This document shows positions 1 to 9,240 of a stretch of 64,000 nucleotides of DNA, one piece after another. Under the pieces are notes generated by a model. That model made no database searches and was not told the DNA's origin. It worked only from the letters and a program-made list of their open reading frames with translations. The DNA comes from 55-13 sp964501275 (GTDB taxonomy: Bacteria > Armatimonadota > Fimbriimonadia > Fimbriimonadales > Fimbriimonadaceae), in contig CAZCSP010000016.1 in assembly GCA_964501275.1 (NCBI GenBank), positions 1 through 64,000 of the forward strand, given 5' to 3'. Position numbers and translations under genes: made by a program. Numbering within the stretch: the first letter of the stretch is position 1; the number at the start of each line of letters is the position of its first letter.

Positions 1-48
1 CGACATTGAGTTAATCCTGTCCGATCCGTGCCACAATAGACCCTTGGA

Positions 49-1767
49 ATGAAGCCTACTGTCCTCGTCCTTGGCTCCGGCCCGATCCGCATTGGCCAGG
101 GAATTGAGTTTGACTACTCTTGCGTTCACTGCGTTTGGGCTCTAGAGAAGCTGGGCTACCGGGCGATCATCGTCAATAACAACCCCGAGACGGTCTCCAC
201 CGACTTCGACACCGGCGATGGCCTCTATTTTGAGCCGGTGACCCTGGAGGACGTTCTCGATGTTATCGCTCATGAGAATCCGATCGGGGTGGTGTGCCAG
301 TTTGGCGGACAAACGGCGATCAACCTTGCGGAAGGGCTTCAGCAAAACGGAATCCAGGTTCTGGGGACCTCGCCGGAGGCGATTGCCCAGGCTGAGGATC
401 GGAAGCAGTTCGATGCGCTTCTGGAAGAACTCAACATCCCGCGGCCGAGAGGCCGGGCGGTTCGTTCTTTGGATGAGGCCGCCGAGGTGGCTAGGGAAGT
501 CGGGTATCCGGTCTTGGTTCGGCCCAGTTTCGTCTTGGGTGGGCGCGCGATGGAGATTGTGTTCTCGGAAGAGCATCTTCAGCGGTTCTACCAAGAGGCC
601 GAGGACGCCAATCCTGGGCAGCCGGTTTTGGTGGACAAGTACCTGCTGGGCAAAGAGGCCGAGGTCGATGTCATTAGCGATGGCGTGGACACGCTGGTGC
701 CCGGAATCATGGAGCATATTGAGCGGGCGGGCGTTCATAGCGGCGACTCGATGGCGGTCTATCCTCCGGTGTCCTTGTCGGTAGAGGTTCAGGCTCAAAT
801 GGTCACCAGCGCCTGCAAGATCGCGCGGGCATTGAATGTGAAGGGCTTGATGAATATCCAGTTCGTCATCCAAGACAACCAAGCTTATGTCTTAGAAGTA
901 AACCCGCGCGCTTCCCGAACCGTGCCCTACCTCAGTAAGGTCACCGGCATCCCGATGGTCGATTTGGCTACCCGTTGCATGATGGGTGAGAAGCTGGCTG
1001 ACCTTGGCTATGCGAGCGGCCTGTGGGAGTTGGGGCGGCGGGGCAAGGCGGGGGCGAGCGATGCCTGTGCTTTGCCTGACGTGGCGGAGCAGTATGGGCT
1101 GAATGAGGCTGCGTTGGCCTTGGCTCCCGGGCGCATTATCCCCGAGTCCGACTTCGCAAACGGCTCCGCCAAGTTATCCAACCCGTTCCTCTACGCGGTG
1201 AAGGCTCCCGTCTTCAGTTTCCAAAAGCTGGGGCGGGTGGAGCCTAGCTTGGGGCCGGAGATGAAGTCTACGGGCGAAATTCTGGGCATCGACCGAACCT
1301 ACGAAGCTGCGCTCTATAAGGCAATGGTCGCCAGTCATATCAACTTCAAAGGCGACGGCTATGTGCTGGTCACAGTCAAGGACGAGGACAAGGCGACGGC
1401 GATTCAGATCGCGAAGGGGCTCTACCAGTCGGGCCGGAAGCTTGCCGCGACTCCCGGCACCGCCAAGACGCTCCAAGACGCCGGCCTCCCCTGTCACTCC
1501 GTCAATAAGATTCAGGCGGGGTCGCCGAATATCCTCGACCTCATCATGGGTGGGGAAGTCAGCCTGATGATCAATACGCCCTCCCTCACCGAGACCAGCG
1601 AAAGCGAGGCAGCGCGGATTCGGCGGGCTTGCATCGAGACCGGGGTGCCGTGTGTCACGTCTATCGACACCGCCGAAGCCCTGATCCGAGCCCTCGAAGT
1701 CTTTAGCGATCCCTCAAGGGCCAGTTGCCTCAGGCTGGAGGAGTATTTCCAGCCGGCCGTTACTTGA
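49..1767 (+). CDS. carB: Carbamoyl-phosphate synthase large subunit, C-terminal half (split gene)
   Basis: This 572-residue protein matches only the second half of CarB, which is normally about 1,070 residues. It opens with the second-repeat signature GSGPIRIGQGIEFDYS, continues through an ATP-grasp domain (ligands around EVNPRASRT, about residue 283) and ends with the MGS-like allosteric domain from about residue 430. This half phosphorylates carbamate in pyrimidine and arginine synthesis. The 48 bases upstream contain in-frame stops (7-9 and 37-39) and encode nothing CarB-like in any frame, so the N-terminal half must lie elsewhere. A CACAAT box at 32-37 could be its promoter. About 50 extra residues sit before the AVKAPVFSFQKL segment. 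The last bases overlap the convergent FKBP gene by 8 bp. Confidence 0.93.
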   Translation: MKPTVLVLGSGPIRIGQGIEFDYSCVHCVWALEKLGYRAIIVNNNPETVSTDFDTGDGLYFEPVTLEDVLDVIAHENPIGVVCQFGGQTAINLAEGLQQNGIQVLGTSPEAIAQAEDRKQFDALLEELNIPRPRGRAVRSLDEAAEVAREVGYPVLVRPSFVLGGRAMEIVFSEEHLQRFYQEAEDANPGQPVLVDKYLLGKEAEVDVISDGVDTLVPGIMEHIERAGVHSGDSMAVYPPVSLSVEVQAQMVTSACKIARALNVKGLMNIQFVIQDNQAYVLEVNPRASRTVPYLSKVTGIPMVDLATRCMMGEKLADLGYASGLWELGRRGKAGASDACALPDVAEQYGLNEAALALAPGRIIPESDFANGSAKLSNPFLYAVKAPVFSFQKLGRVEPSLGPEMKSTGEILGIDRTYEAALYKAMVASHINFKGDGYVLVTVKDEDKATAIQIAKGLYQSGRKLAATPGTAKTLQDAGLPCHSVNKIQAGSPNILDLIMGGEVSLMINTPSLTETSESEAARIRRACIETGVPCVTSIDTAEALIRALEVFSDPSRASCLRLEEYFQPAVT

Positions 1768-2080
1768 TCGAGACGAGTTCCACCTCGAAAACCAGGGTGG
1801 CGTTGGGCGGAATCGCGCCGCCCGCTCCTCTTGCCCCGTAGCCGAATTCGGGTGGGATAGTGGCTTTGCGCTTGCCGCCGGGCTTCATGCCGAGGACCAT
1901 CAGGTCAAACCCCTGGATTACCTGGCCCGCGCCCAGTTTGAAGGTGAATGTGCTGTTGCGGTCGTAGCTGCTGTCGAACTGTTTGCCGTCCGGGAAGGTG
2001 CCGCGATAGTGCATCTCCACGGTGTCGCCATGCTTGGCTTCCTCGCCTTCGCCGGTCTGAATCTCCTCGATGGCGATCAT
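1760..2080 (-). CDS. FKBP-type peptidyl-prolyl isomerase, single domain
   Basis: A 106-residue protein consisting of one FKBP domain, with the usual pocket motifs (HYRGTFPDGKQFDSS, GAGQVIQGFD, FGYGARGAGGAIPPNATL). It catalyses cis-trans isomerisation of proline peptide bonds. There is no signal peptide, so it is probably cytoplasmic. The start ATG overlaps the stop of the tandem FKBP gene by 4 bp (ATGA), indicating translational coupling and one operon. Its 3' end overlaps carB tail to tail. Confidence 0.93.
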   Translation of the reverse strand: MIAIEEIQTGEGEEAKHGDTVEMHYRGTFPDGKQFDSSYDRNSTFTFKLGAGQVIQGFDLMVLGMKPGGKRKATIPPEFGYGARGAGGAIPPNATLVFEVELVSIK

Positions 2081-2787
2081 GGCAACTCCTGGGGCGTGGC
2101 CAGCTTCACCATTTCGATCTCGAAGATGAGAGTTGCATTGGGCTGAATCACGGGCGGGCGACCTTCGGGGCCATAGCCGAATTCGGAGGGGACGGTGATC
2201 TTCCGCTTCTCGCCCTGCTTCATCCCGATCACTCCGGCGGTAAAGCCCTTGATCAACCCGGTCCGGCCCAGGATGATCTGGAAAGTTTGATTCCGGTCAT
2301 AGCTGCTGTCGATCTTCTTGCCTTCGGTGTCGGTGAGTTGGTAGTGCAGCTCGCAACTATCGCCCGCTTTCGCCGTCGCATTGCCGGTTCCTTTCTTCAA
2401 GACCTCGTGCTTGATCCGGTCGATCTTAATGAGGCTGATGTCGAACTTGAGGGTCGCGTTGGGCGGGATGTCGCCTGCACCCTGTGCCCCATAGCCCAGG
2501 GTGCTGGGGATGGTGAGCTCTCGCTTGCCGCCCTCCTTCATTCCAATCATGCCCTGGTCCCAACCCTTGATCACCTGGCCAGCGCCGAGAATGAATTGGA
2601 ATGGTTTCTTGCCCACCGAGGAGTCGAACTGGTTGCCATTGGTCAGGGTCCCGGTGTAGTCGACGGTGAGGATGTCCCCCGCCTGACTCTTTGTCTCGCC
2701 CTTGCCCACAACAGTGTCTTTAGTCTCCAGCTTGCCGGGAGTTTGAAGAAACGCCACGGCGAACGCCGCGACCATGAGGAGTTTCAT
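2077..2787 (-). CDS. Exported tandem FKBP peptidyl-prolyl isomerase
   Basis: 236 residues: an N-terminal hydrophobic signal of about 16 residues, then two FKBP domains (about 25-130 and 131-235). Both keep the DSS and GYG/PPNATL-type motifs, so both may be active; the second has the divergent GRTGLIKGF in place of GAGQVIKGW. It probably acts as a folding catalyst outside the cytoplasm. The only start signal is TATCCT at 2795-2800, 7 nt upstream of the ATG, which fits a leaderless transcript. It is the first gene of a two-gene operon with the single-domain FKBP. Confidence 0.92.
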   Translation of the reverse strand: MKLLMVAAFAVAFLQTPGKLETKDTVVGKGETKSQAGDILTVDYTGTLTNGNQFDSSVGKKPFQFILGAGQVIKGWDQGMIGMKEGGKRELTIPSTLGYGAQGAGDIPPNATLKFDISLIKIDRIKHEVLKKGTGNATAKAGDSCELHYQLTDTEGKKIDSSYDRNQTFQIILGRTGLIKGFTAGVIGMKQGEKRKITVPSEFGYGPEGRPPVIQPNATLIFEIEMVKLATPQELP

Positions 2788-2820
2788 GAAGGGCAGGATA
2801 CCTCTCTCGTAGGCGACTCT

Positions 2821-4680
2821 TTACCGACGGAGTCTGATTAGCTTGAACTGGTTTCCCCCAGCCACCACTTCTCCCAATGAGCTGAGATCGGCGATACCGG
2901 GAAAGGCCTCGGGGTCGGGAGCTACTAGGTAGTGGGGTTGGATCGTGGCGAGAATCTCGTTCCGACGGTCGGGGGAAGTCTGTTCAAGGAAAATCTCGGT
3001 CGACTTGTTGCGCCGGTTAATGTAGTCCGGCGTCTCGCTCCAGTGGCCCGCATAGCTATAGACTCCGGCGAAGCCACTGAGAAGCGGGTTTACGTCGGGC
3101 ACGAATGGTTCGCGGAATAAGTCAGGCGATTCGCCATCCTTTTGCGCGACCCCGGGGAGGGCTATTGCTACCGTGCGGTTCGAGGCTGACCCGTTCTTAT
3201 TGAGGTAGTCCAAGATCGACTGGATGTCACGAGACAGATAGACAGAATGGACGGTTGTGTTGGAGACATTCAGTTTGGCAAGTTCCACCTCGCGGAAGAG
3301 CCAGCGCATGGACGTTCCGCTCAAGACCACGATCGTCAGAACGGTGATCATGTTCCGCTTGCTTCGGTCTCGAGGGAGAGTGAGAGCGGCAATGCCTACC
3401 GCGGCCAAAATCGCCCAGGGGATGCTGAGACCCATGGTGAGCTTGCGCTCGAAGAGAGCAGGGAAGTACGGCGCGACCAGCCCCACTATCGCCCAGGCGA
3501 TGAGTAAATTTGCGGTCTTGGAATGGGTCGCTAGCAGAGCGCAAGCGACGCATGCCGCGAGGAAGACGCCCAGCCACACGGGCAGAGACATGAAGTAGTC
3601 GTTCAACGGTTCGATGGGAGCGGCGACCCACATTCCCAGGACCAAAGCCAAAGCCAACCCTATGCCTGACAAGCGCCGCTTATTGGCCCGAACTTCAGGC
3701 TTCGCCAGTGAAAACATGGCAAGGATCGCCATTAAGACATAGCCGAGCATCATCACCTTGAAGTTCGGCGAGTAGGTTGGTGTGGCGGCTCGCTCCTGGA
3801 AGACGCGATCGTTTTGCAGAACATGCATGAACCACAATGCGGGGGGAACCGCTCCCAGCCCGATCACCACCGCACGGGCAACCCACTTCCAATCCGCATC
3901 CCGCCTCGCCAACTGCATCGCAAGGAACCCGACCATCACCAAGGCGACGAGCAGGACGTCGTAGCTGTGGATGTTCATGAGCAGGGCCATGCAGATGAAG
4001 CCGGGAAGGACTGGCTTCCAGGATCGTTTGGCGTCCAGGAAGGACAGGAAGACACCCAGAATGAGGCACAGACTGGCCATGAAGAGCGCGTTGGTGAGCA
4101 TGGAGGGGAACACGAACGCTTCCGGTTGCCAAACGTCGTTTGGAGCACCGGGGACCTTGAGGGCGGAGAGGATCGATGCGAAAGGGCTGGGGCGCTCTAG
4201 CTCCGGCCCAAAGTTCTCCCACACCAGGAACCCGATTCCGCCTCCCACCACGGTCAGGGCGAGAGCGAGCTTGGTGGTGTAAGTGTCCTCGGTCAGCCGT
4301 TGGATCAGGCGGTGGGCCAAGATCACAAACAGCGCGGAGAACGCCATTTTGCCGAGAGCCATCGCCAAGGGGATGCCGGTCACTTTGGCAAGAAGGCCAA
4401 GTGCGAAGAAAAGGATATGGATCGTGAGGCCGGGTTGGGGATCGACGGCGAACCGATTGTCCATCAGTAGGCGGCCTTCCATTGCTTGCCGCATCCATGC
4501 TGAGTACACAAAATGGTCGTCCGCCGCCCATTGGAACCCCTGGTAAATGCTTCCGGGAGGAGCGGCCATCAGGCCGTAGAGGTTGGGCAGGACGGAAATC
4601 AGGGCGGCGCCAATGGCGAAGGCAAGCACATAGGTGCGCTCCTTCTGCGCGCGGTGCCTGCCTTCAGGGTTGTCGGTCAC
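2821..4680 (-). CDS. Large polytopic membrane protein, GT-C-like
   Basis: 619 residues with about a dozen hydrophobic segments. The first extracytoplasmic loop contains an acidic motif (FQWAADDHFVY, about residue 50), and a soluble C-terminal region of about 130 residues follows the last membrane segment. This layout (acidic residues in the first loop, many helices, C-terminal globular part) resembles GT-C glycosyltransferases that use lipid-linked sugars, but no family signature is decisive. The start is GTG at 4680, with TAAGAT at 4687-4692, 6 nt upstream. No partner gene for glycan synthesis is adjacent, so the substrate is unknown. Confidence 0.75.
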   Translation of the reverse strand: MTDNPEGRHRAQKERTYVLAFAIGAALISVLPNLYGLMAAPPGSIYQGFQWAADDHFVYSAWMRQAMEGRLLMDNRFAVDPQPGLTIHILFFALGLLAKVTGIPLAMALGKMAFSALFVILAHRLIQRLTEDTYTTKLALALTVVGGGIGFLVWENFGPELERPSPFASILSALKVPGAPNDVWQPEAFVFPSMLTNALFMASLCLILGVFLSFLDAKRSWKPVLPGFICMALLMNIHSYDVLLVALVMVGFLAMQLARRDADWKWVARAVVIGLGAVPPALWFMHVLQNDRVFQERAATPTYSPNFKVMMLGYVLMAILAMFSLAKPEVRANKRRLSGIGLALALVLGMWVAAPIEPLNDYFMSLPVWLGVFLAACVACALLATHSKTANLLIAWAIVGLVAPYFPALFERKLTMGLSIPWAILAAVGIAALTLPRDRSKRNMITVLTIVVLSGTSMRWLFREVELAKLNVSNTTVHSVYLSRDIQSILDYLNKNGSASNRTVAIALPGVAQKDGESPDLFREPFVPDVNPLLSGFAGVYSYAGHWSETPDYINRRNKSTEIFLEQTSPDRRNEILATIQPHYLVAPDPEAFPGIADLSSLGEVVAGGNQFKLIRLRR

Positions 4681-4698
4681 GGGCGAATCTTAGCCTTT

Positions 4699-5145
4699 TT
4701 ACGAGTCGCCCGGCACGGGTCTGCCCATGGACTTGTAGATGTTGACGATGGTGTCGCGCATCGACTTAGCATCGGCATTCTCGGGATCGAGTTCCAGAGC
4801 CTGGTTCAGATGTTCGAGCGCCAGCTTGTACTTCTCCTTACGGTCAACTGAAACGGCGTTGGTGTAAAGCAGGCCGAGCGCCACCGAGGAATCGACGAGT
4901 TTCTTCTTGAGCGCCTCATCCTTGGGGTTCTTCTCGTAAGCGGCCTTGGCTGCTTCTTCCTCCGAGATGAGCCGCTTGAGTTCCGTCGCCTCGTCGGCCA
5001 CGTCCTTTGGGTTCGCTTCTCCCGCCATGTAGGGACCGGTGCCGGTACTCGCCGAGGGTTGAGGAGCGTTGGCAGTGGGCGTCTCGGACTGCTGACAACC
5101 GACGACTAGAGCCGCCGAGATCAACGCGGCAATCATCCATTTCAT
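4699..5145 (-). CDS. TPR-containing lipoprotein
   Basis: 148 residues with a short hydrophobic signal ending in a lipobox (LVVGC, cysteine at about residue 17), a Ser/Pro/Thr-rich linker, a helical region and one clear tetratricopeptide-type unit (YKLALEHLNQALELDPENA). It is expected to be a lipid-anchored envelope protein. TATCCT at 5153-5158 lies 7 nt upstream of the ATG, so it has its own promoter although it follows the DUF4350 gene on the same strand with only 5 bp between them. Confidence 0.85.
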   Translation of the reverse strand: MKWMIAALISAALVVGCQQSETPTANAPQPSASTGTGPYMAGEANPKDVADEATELKRLISEEEAAKAAYEKNPKDEALKKKLVDSSVALGLLYTNAVSVDRKEKYKLALEHLNQALELDPENADAKSMRDTIVNIYKSMGRPVPGDS

Positions 5146-5150
5146 GGCTT

Positions 5151-6377
5151 TTAGGATAGCCGATTTCCGGCGCGAGGAATGAACTCGTCCAGAGCGGTTT
5201 CTAGTTTAGTGTTGAGCGCGAGAGCTTCTTTCGGGTTCATGCGGTAAGTCACCTTCTGCCGACCCTTATCGTTGACTTCGATAATCGGTTTGCGGCCCAG
5301 GTCAACCTCGGACATCACCGAAACCAGTTCCGAGGGCAACAGTCGGTCTCGATCCTGGGCGCTCAGGTGGGCGGGAAGCTTGAGGCTGCGTCGGATGCGC
5401 CGGTCGGCCTCCTCATAGGCCACATCCAAAGCCACCGCAGTCGATTTTGCCCGGAGGTATACGTCCGAAATCGCGTCGATCATCTCCCGCTGGCCACGCT
5501 GAGTACGACGCTCCATGGCGGGAAGGCCGAAGCGGATTCCGAGTGTAAAGACGATGACCACGAACAGGACGGTGAACTGCACCCACATCCCAGCCGCCCA
5601 AGGGCCAAGGATGTTGACCAGCGAGGGCGAGATTCCCCTTCCCAAAGATGCCTCGGTGAATACAACCTGCCCGCCTTCGGGCAGCAGTCCCCTCACGATC
5701 TGGAGGGCCAGGGTGGCGTTGTCGGCCCGGTCGATGAAGCGGTTGGTCGCAAAGAGCCCGTCGGAGGTTCGGGCCAGGATGCCTTTTCCGACGGAGCCGT
5801 TGGCGACGAACACATCGGTGGAGTTCAGATCCCGCTTGAACCAGGAGGCAAAGATATTCGACCCATTGTCGAAGGGAAGGAAGAACGAACTTCCCGATGA
5901 GAGTTGGTCCCGATAGAGAGTGAGGGAGGAGAGGGTGAGCGGGGCGGAGTTCACCTCCAGCTTGGAGCCGTCGAGACTGCTTGTGATCGGGGTGGTTGCC
6001 TGGATCGCCGTGTAGCTTCGACCGCGGAAGTCCTGGTCAAACGGAAGGACAAGGACTCGCCCCCCCTCTTCGATAAACTTTGTCAGCGATTTCTCGATAG
6101 GTATTAGCGGGCTCTCGCCAAAAAGAGGTCGGTCGTCGTCGATATAGGCCGCAACGGCCAAGTCCGTCGGCTTCAGCCGGGGCTGTTCCATCCGGTCGAT
6201 GCGGCTTGGAATTCCATTCATGGCCAGTAATTCTTGAAAGGCATGAAGTCCGCTGGGGCTGTAAGAGCCAGCTTGGGGCCGAGCGTTCGTCTCGCGCCGT
6301 CCCAAGGTGAGGAGGACCGCGGCGATGATGAGAATCGCGACCAACCCATAGGCGAGCCGGGGGATTAGGCCCTTCAT
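5151..6377 (-). CDS. DUF4350 domain membrane protein
   Basis: 408 residues from the preferred ATG at 6377, which has a good ribosome site (AGGGGA, about 7 nt upstream). A TTG at 6452 would add 25 poorly conserved residues and overlap the upstream gene. A membrane helix at about 9-25 is followed by a DUF4350 region (the SPSGLHAFQELLAMNGI type start), a second helix near residue 270 and a charged cytoplasmic tail. In other bacteria DUF4350 proteins are encoded beside DUF4129, MoxR and DUF58 genes; here only the DUF4129 partner is present. The molecular function is unknown. Confidence 0.82.
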   Translation of the reverse strand: MKGLIPRLAYGLVAILIIAAVLLTLGRRETNARPQAGSYSPSGLHAFQELLAMNGIPSRIDRMEQPRLKPTDLAVAAYIDDDRPLFGESPLIPIEKSLTKFIEEGGRVLVLPFDQDFRGRSYTAIQATTPITSSLDGSKLEVNSAPLTLSSLTLYRDQLSSGSSFFLPFDNGSNIFASWFKRDLNSTDVFVANGSVGKGILARTSDGLFATNRFIDRADNATLALQIVRGLLPEGGQVVFTEASLGRGISPSLVNILGPWAAGMWVQFTVLFVVIVFTLGIRFGLPAMERRTQRGQREMIDAISDVYLRAKSTAVALDVAYEEADRRIRRSLKLPAHLSAQDRDRLLPSELVSVMSEVDLGRKPIIEVNDKGRQKVTYRMNPKEALALNTKLETALDEFIPRAGNRLS

Positions 6378-6441
6378 CGCGCCGTCCCCTGGGACCACCG
6401 GCGTCTTGCCGGTCCGCCCACCGTTGCCTTGGAGTAAGCCA

Positions 6442-7368
6442 CTACTTGCCAACCCCCCGCAATGCTTCCGTGATCTGCTGGTACCAGAATCGGAACTGGT
6501 CCACGTCTTCCCGGCCCTTGGTGTGCATTCCGTACCAGATGCGGTCGAAGGTCTGGGTGGGGGGAAGAAAGTCGATGGTGGCGGGCTTCTTGGGGCTGGC
6601 GGAGATTCGGCTCAGGTGTTCCCAGTTGGTCTCTCCGCGCACAAATCGGGCGACCCCGGCCTCGTCGAACTTCAGGAGGCAGGAGAGGTACATGGCCCGG
6701 ACGGCCTCGCGGTACCTTCCGGCGGCGGCGTGTTCGTCGGCAAGCAGTAGCCACTCATCGAGCGTCCGCTCTGGTTCGTCATCCTCCAACATGGCTTTCG
6801 CCTTTCGCTTAAGTGCGCGTTTCCATGTGAAATGGCGCAGGGCGAAGTAGCCAAAGACTGCGACGGCAAGGCCGAGCAGGCCCCACATTCCGGGAACGAT
6901 CCACCCCGGAATACCGGTATTGGGGAGCCGGATGGTTGGGTTTTGGCTCCGCTTGGGGATGAGGTCGGCGAGGCGGCGCATGGCTCCATCCAGCCAGTTG
7001 CTCTGCTCCTGGACTCCGGGGTCGCGGTAGAGCGGGTTGGCCTTGATCTCTTTGGCCTGGGATGGGGAGTCTTTGGCGGTCTTGGGTACTTCAGCGGCGG
7101 CGCGGATGGCGATCAGGCCTTTGAAGCTCTCCAGGGACGAGGAGGAAAGCTCGGTGTAGAAGGCTTCCGACAGGATTGGGTCGTTATCGATCAGCTCCTC
7201 GAAGGGCCTCGCCAAGCGCTTTACATCGACTACGGTTTTGGCAGGACCGAGCGCCTCCGAGAACTCTCGGAAGGAATCCGCCCAAGCCGACGCCAGCGCA
7301 ACGAGCAGACTAAAGCTCGAAACGAGTTTGGCGGTCGTTGCGCCAGACATCCGCGGCAAGAGCCTCAA
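6442..7368 (-). CDS. DUF4129 domain membrane protein
   Basis: 308 residues: an N-terminal hydrophobic segment, a helical extracytoplasmic region, one membrane helix (about 150-172) and a C-terminal DUF4129 domain (RTLDEWLLLADEHAAAGRYR through the tail). The likely start is TTG at 7368, because GGAGGG lies 8 nt upstream; the ATG at 7350 has no ribosome site. It overlaps the upstream membrane-protein gene by 59 bp, and the DUF4350 gene follows 64 bp downstream, forming a three-gene operon. The function is unknown, though DUF4129 proteins often accompany transglutaminase-like envelope systems. Confidence 0.83.
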   Translation of the reverse strand: MRLLPRMSGATTAKLVSSFSLLVALASAWADSFREFSEALGPAKTVVDVKRLARPFEELIDNDPILSEAFYTELSSSSLESFKGLIAIRAAAEVPKTAKDSPSQAKEIKANPLYRDPGVQEQSNWLDGAMRRLADLIPKRSQNPTIRLPNTGIPGWIVPGMWGLLGLAVAVFGYFALRHFTWKRALKRKAKAMLEDDEPERTLDEWLLLADEHAAAGRYREAVRAMYLSCLLKFDEAGVARFVRGETNWEHLSRISASPKKPATIDFLPPTQTFDRIWYGMHTKGREDVDQFRFWYQQITEALRGVGK

Positions 7369-8353
7369 TGTCGTATCCCTCCAGTCTGATTCGTCGCTCG
7401 TAGTAGATGATGGTGATAGTGGCCGCCCAGACAGGCACGATGGTCCAGACCCATAGAAAGACAGGCAGCAGGCCGATTGCCTTCAGCAGGAAACCGCCCA
7501 GGGGCAGATTGTCGAACATCGTTGCGAACCGGTCGTTGAATCCGATCAGGCTGAGGAATCCGGAAAGCCCCGCGCCGATGAGCAGGGTTAGGAAGAACAT
7601 GACCAGGTACAGCGACCAGACGTTGCCATAGCCCGAGGGGATGTGGCCCGCCCTCTTCATTAGGGCCACGCTCCGCCGAGATGCTTCTCTTGGCCGGAGC
7701 CCTTCGAGCACGGAGATCGGAGCCGCCAGGGCGTGGCGGCTGACGACAACCAGGAAGATGATACCGCTGGATGAGAAGCCGAGTACTGCGAGGAGGGCCA
7801 CCAAGCCGGCCACGATGTTCTCTCGGCCCGTGGTCTGGTCCAGGGTGGAACTGAGGATGGAGAGGCCAAAGGCGACGATGATTCCGCTGCAGGCCAGCAC
7901 AAACTCCCAGAAGTGAACTCGAATCAGGTTCAGCGCAGTCCGCCGGGCGGCGCGAACGGCGGCATCGATGCTGGGGACGTTGCCGAGCATAAAATCGGAC
8001 ACCAACTGGGCGACGATAGCGGTGGTGGTCGAGACTCCGATGATGACCAGCGGCCCACCCACCACAATCGCCAAGCCCACCGCAAACGCGACCTCGCCGA
8101 ACTGGGTGGAAAGGCTGGCGGCGTCCTTGGTGGTGAAGAAAGAGGGCAGAATGTAGTCGATGATGAAGGCAAAGGCGCTGACGATCAGCAGCGCGGGAAC
8201 AACAGTCGCCTTTAGAAAGGACCAGCCGAGCTGTTGGTAGATGCGGATGGCGGTGTCGATGATCTCGCTGGAGGACATCGTCCGAAGCCGGGCACGGCGG
8301 TTCAGCCGCGCGTTGCGCTCCACAAAGAAACGTTCTACCGGATCGGACGTCAC
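7310..8353 (-). CDS. Multi-pass membrane protein, first gene of DUF4129/DUF4350 operon
   Basis: 347 residues with a cytoplasmic N-terminus of about 45 residues and roughly six long hydrophobic segments, resembling the glycerophosphodiester-phosphodiesterase-type membrane domain found beside DUF4129 genes. The start is GTG at 8353. A GATACACT box lies 9 nt or more upstream, and the divergent gene starts at 8524. No catalytic motif is visible. It probably forms a membrane complex with the two downstream products. Confidence 0.75.
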   Translation of the reverse strand: MTSDPVERFFVERNARLNRRARLRTMSSSEIIDTAIRIYQQLGWSFLKATVVPALLIVSAFAFIIDYILPSFFTTKDAASLSTQFGEVAFAVGLAIVVGGPLVIIGVSTTTAIVAQLVSDFMLGNVPSIDAAVRAARRTALNLIRVHFWEFVLACSGIIVAFGLSILSSTLDQTTGRENIVAGLVALLAVLGFSSSGIIFLVVVSRHALAAPISVLEGLRPREASRRSVALMKRAGHIPSGYGNVWSLYLVMFFLTLLIGAGLSGFLSLIGFNDRFATMFDNLPLGGFLLKAIGLLPVFLWVWTIVPVWAATITIIYYERRIRLEGYDIEALAADVWRNDRQTRFEL

Positions 8354-8414
8354 TTGTTAACCAGTGTATCCAAAAGCCCTGATCGGAAACGAGGGGCGGA
8401 AGGGGAGCGTAGGG

Positions 8415-8500
8415 AGACTTTGGGTTTTAGGTTGAGGTCGGGTGTCGCCGACAGACCCAGAAACCTAAAACCTAGAACCGAGAAACCTAAAACGTCAAAC
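8415..8500. repeat. Intergenic inverted repeat, GGTTTTAGGTT type
   Basis: GGTTTTAGGTT (8423-8433) is perfectly complementary to AACCTAAAACC (8462-8472), and a second AAACCTAAAAC half follows at 8484-8494. An inner stem, GTCGG/CCGAC, lies in the loop. It sits in the divergent gap between two promoters and has no coding potential. Confidence 0.7.
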
Positions 8501-8523
8501 AGCCAAGGATACAATAGAACAAG

Positions 8524-9237
8524 ATGACCGGAATCACCGCCCTTACCCTTGTCGCCATCACGTCGCAGGTCAGCCAGGACATCGACTCTTATGTTCAGAA
8601 GACGTTCAAGGACGCATCGCTGACGGCGCGGATCAAGTTTGCCAACCAGAAGGAGTTGGCCAAGATCAACGACGACTTTGGGACCACCTATCGGGTGCCC
8701 TCCAGCGACGTCAAGGTGAAGGAGCCGTTCAAGCTACGGATGGAGACGAATGTGGAGGACACCAAAGTGCTCTACATCATCAACGGAGCGGACTTGCTGA
8801 TCCGCATTCCGCGTATCAAGGTGAACTCACGGCAGAACCTGGCGGACAAGCCGGGGCGACGGCAGACGCTGCTCGATTTCGGCATCCTCACCCCGTCTCT
8901 GTTCACCGATCTGTTCGAGGCGAAGTTTGTCAGGCTGGACCGAGCGACGAACGACGTGGTGTTCGACGTCACCTATCCCAAGAAGCTGGACGACACCAGC
9001 CGCCACCGCATTTGGATCGACCCGCAGAAAAAGATCGTGACGAAGCGCGAATGGTACAACCAGCCGGGCCGTCAGTTGGCGACGTTCTTCTACACCGATC
9101 CGGTTAACGTCGGCGGAGTCTGGATGCCGACCAAGATGCAGGTCAAGAACATGGACAACGTGTTGGCGGGCGAGACCTACTACACGGGACTTAAGGTCAA
9201 TACCGGCTTGGCCGACTCGCTGTTCTCCACGAAGTAG
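8524..9237 (+). CDS. LolA-like outer-membrane lipoprotein-sorting protein family
   Basis: 237 residues with a short N-terminal hydrophobic stretch that may act as a signal, followed by a beta-rich region resembling the LolA/LolB fold of lipoprotein-carrier-like proteins (pattern ...VLYIINGADLLIRIPRIK... and RIWIDPQKKIVTKREWY near residue 160). The role would be binding lipid or lipidated cargo in the periplasm; the cargo is unknown. TACAAT at 8510-8515 is 8 nt upstream of the ATG, so the mRNA is probably leaderless. It is monocistronic and followed by tandem repeats. Confidence 0.72.
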   Translation: MTGITALTLVAITSQVSQDIDSYVQKTFKDASLTARIKFANQKELAKINDDFGTTYRVPSSDVKVKEPFKLRMETNVEDTKVLYIINGADLLIRIPRIKVNSRQNLADKPGRRQTLLDFGILTPSLFTDLFEAKFVRLDRATNDVVFDVTYPKKLDDTSRHRIWIDPQKKIVTKREWYNQPGRQLATFFYTDPVNVGGVWMPTKMQVKNMDNVLAGETYYTGLKVNTGLADSLFSTK

Positions 9238-9240
9238 GCG

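Noticed and set aside
1..48. N-terminal half of carB fused upstream by a frameshift
   Set aside because: None of the three frames in these 48 bases encodes the sequence that normally precedes the second CarB half, and in-frame stops are present.
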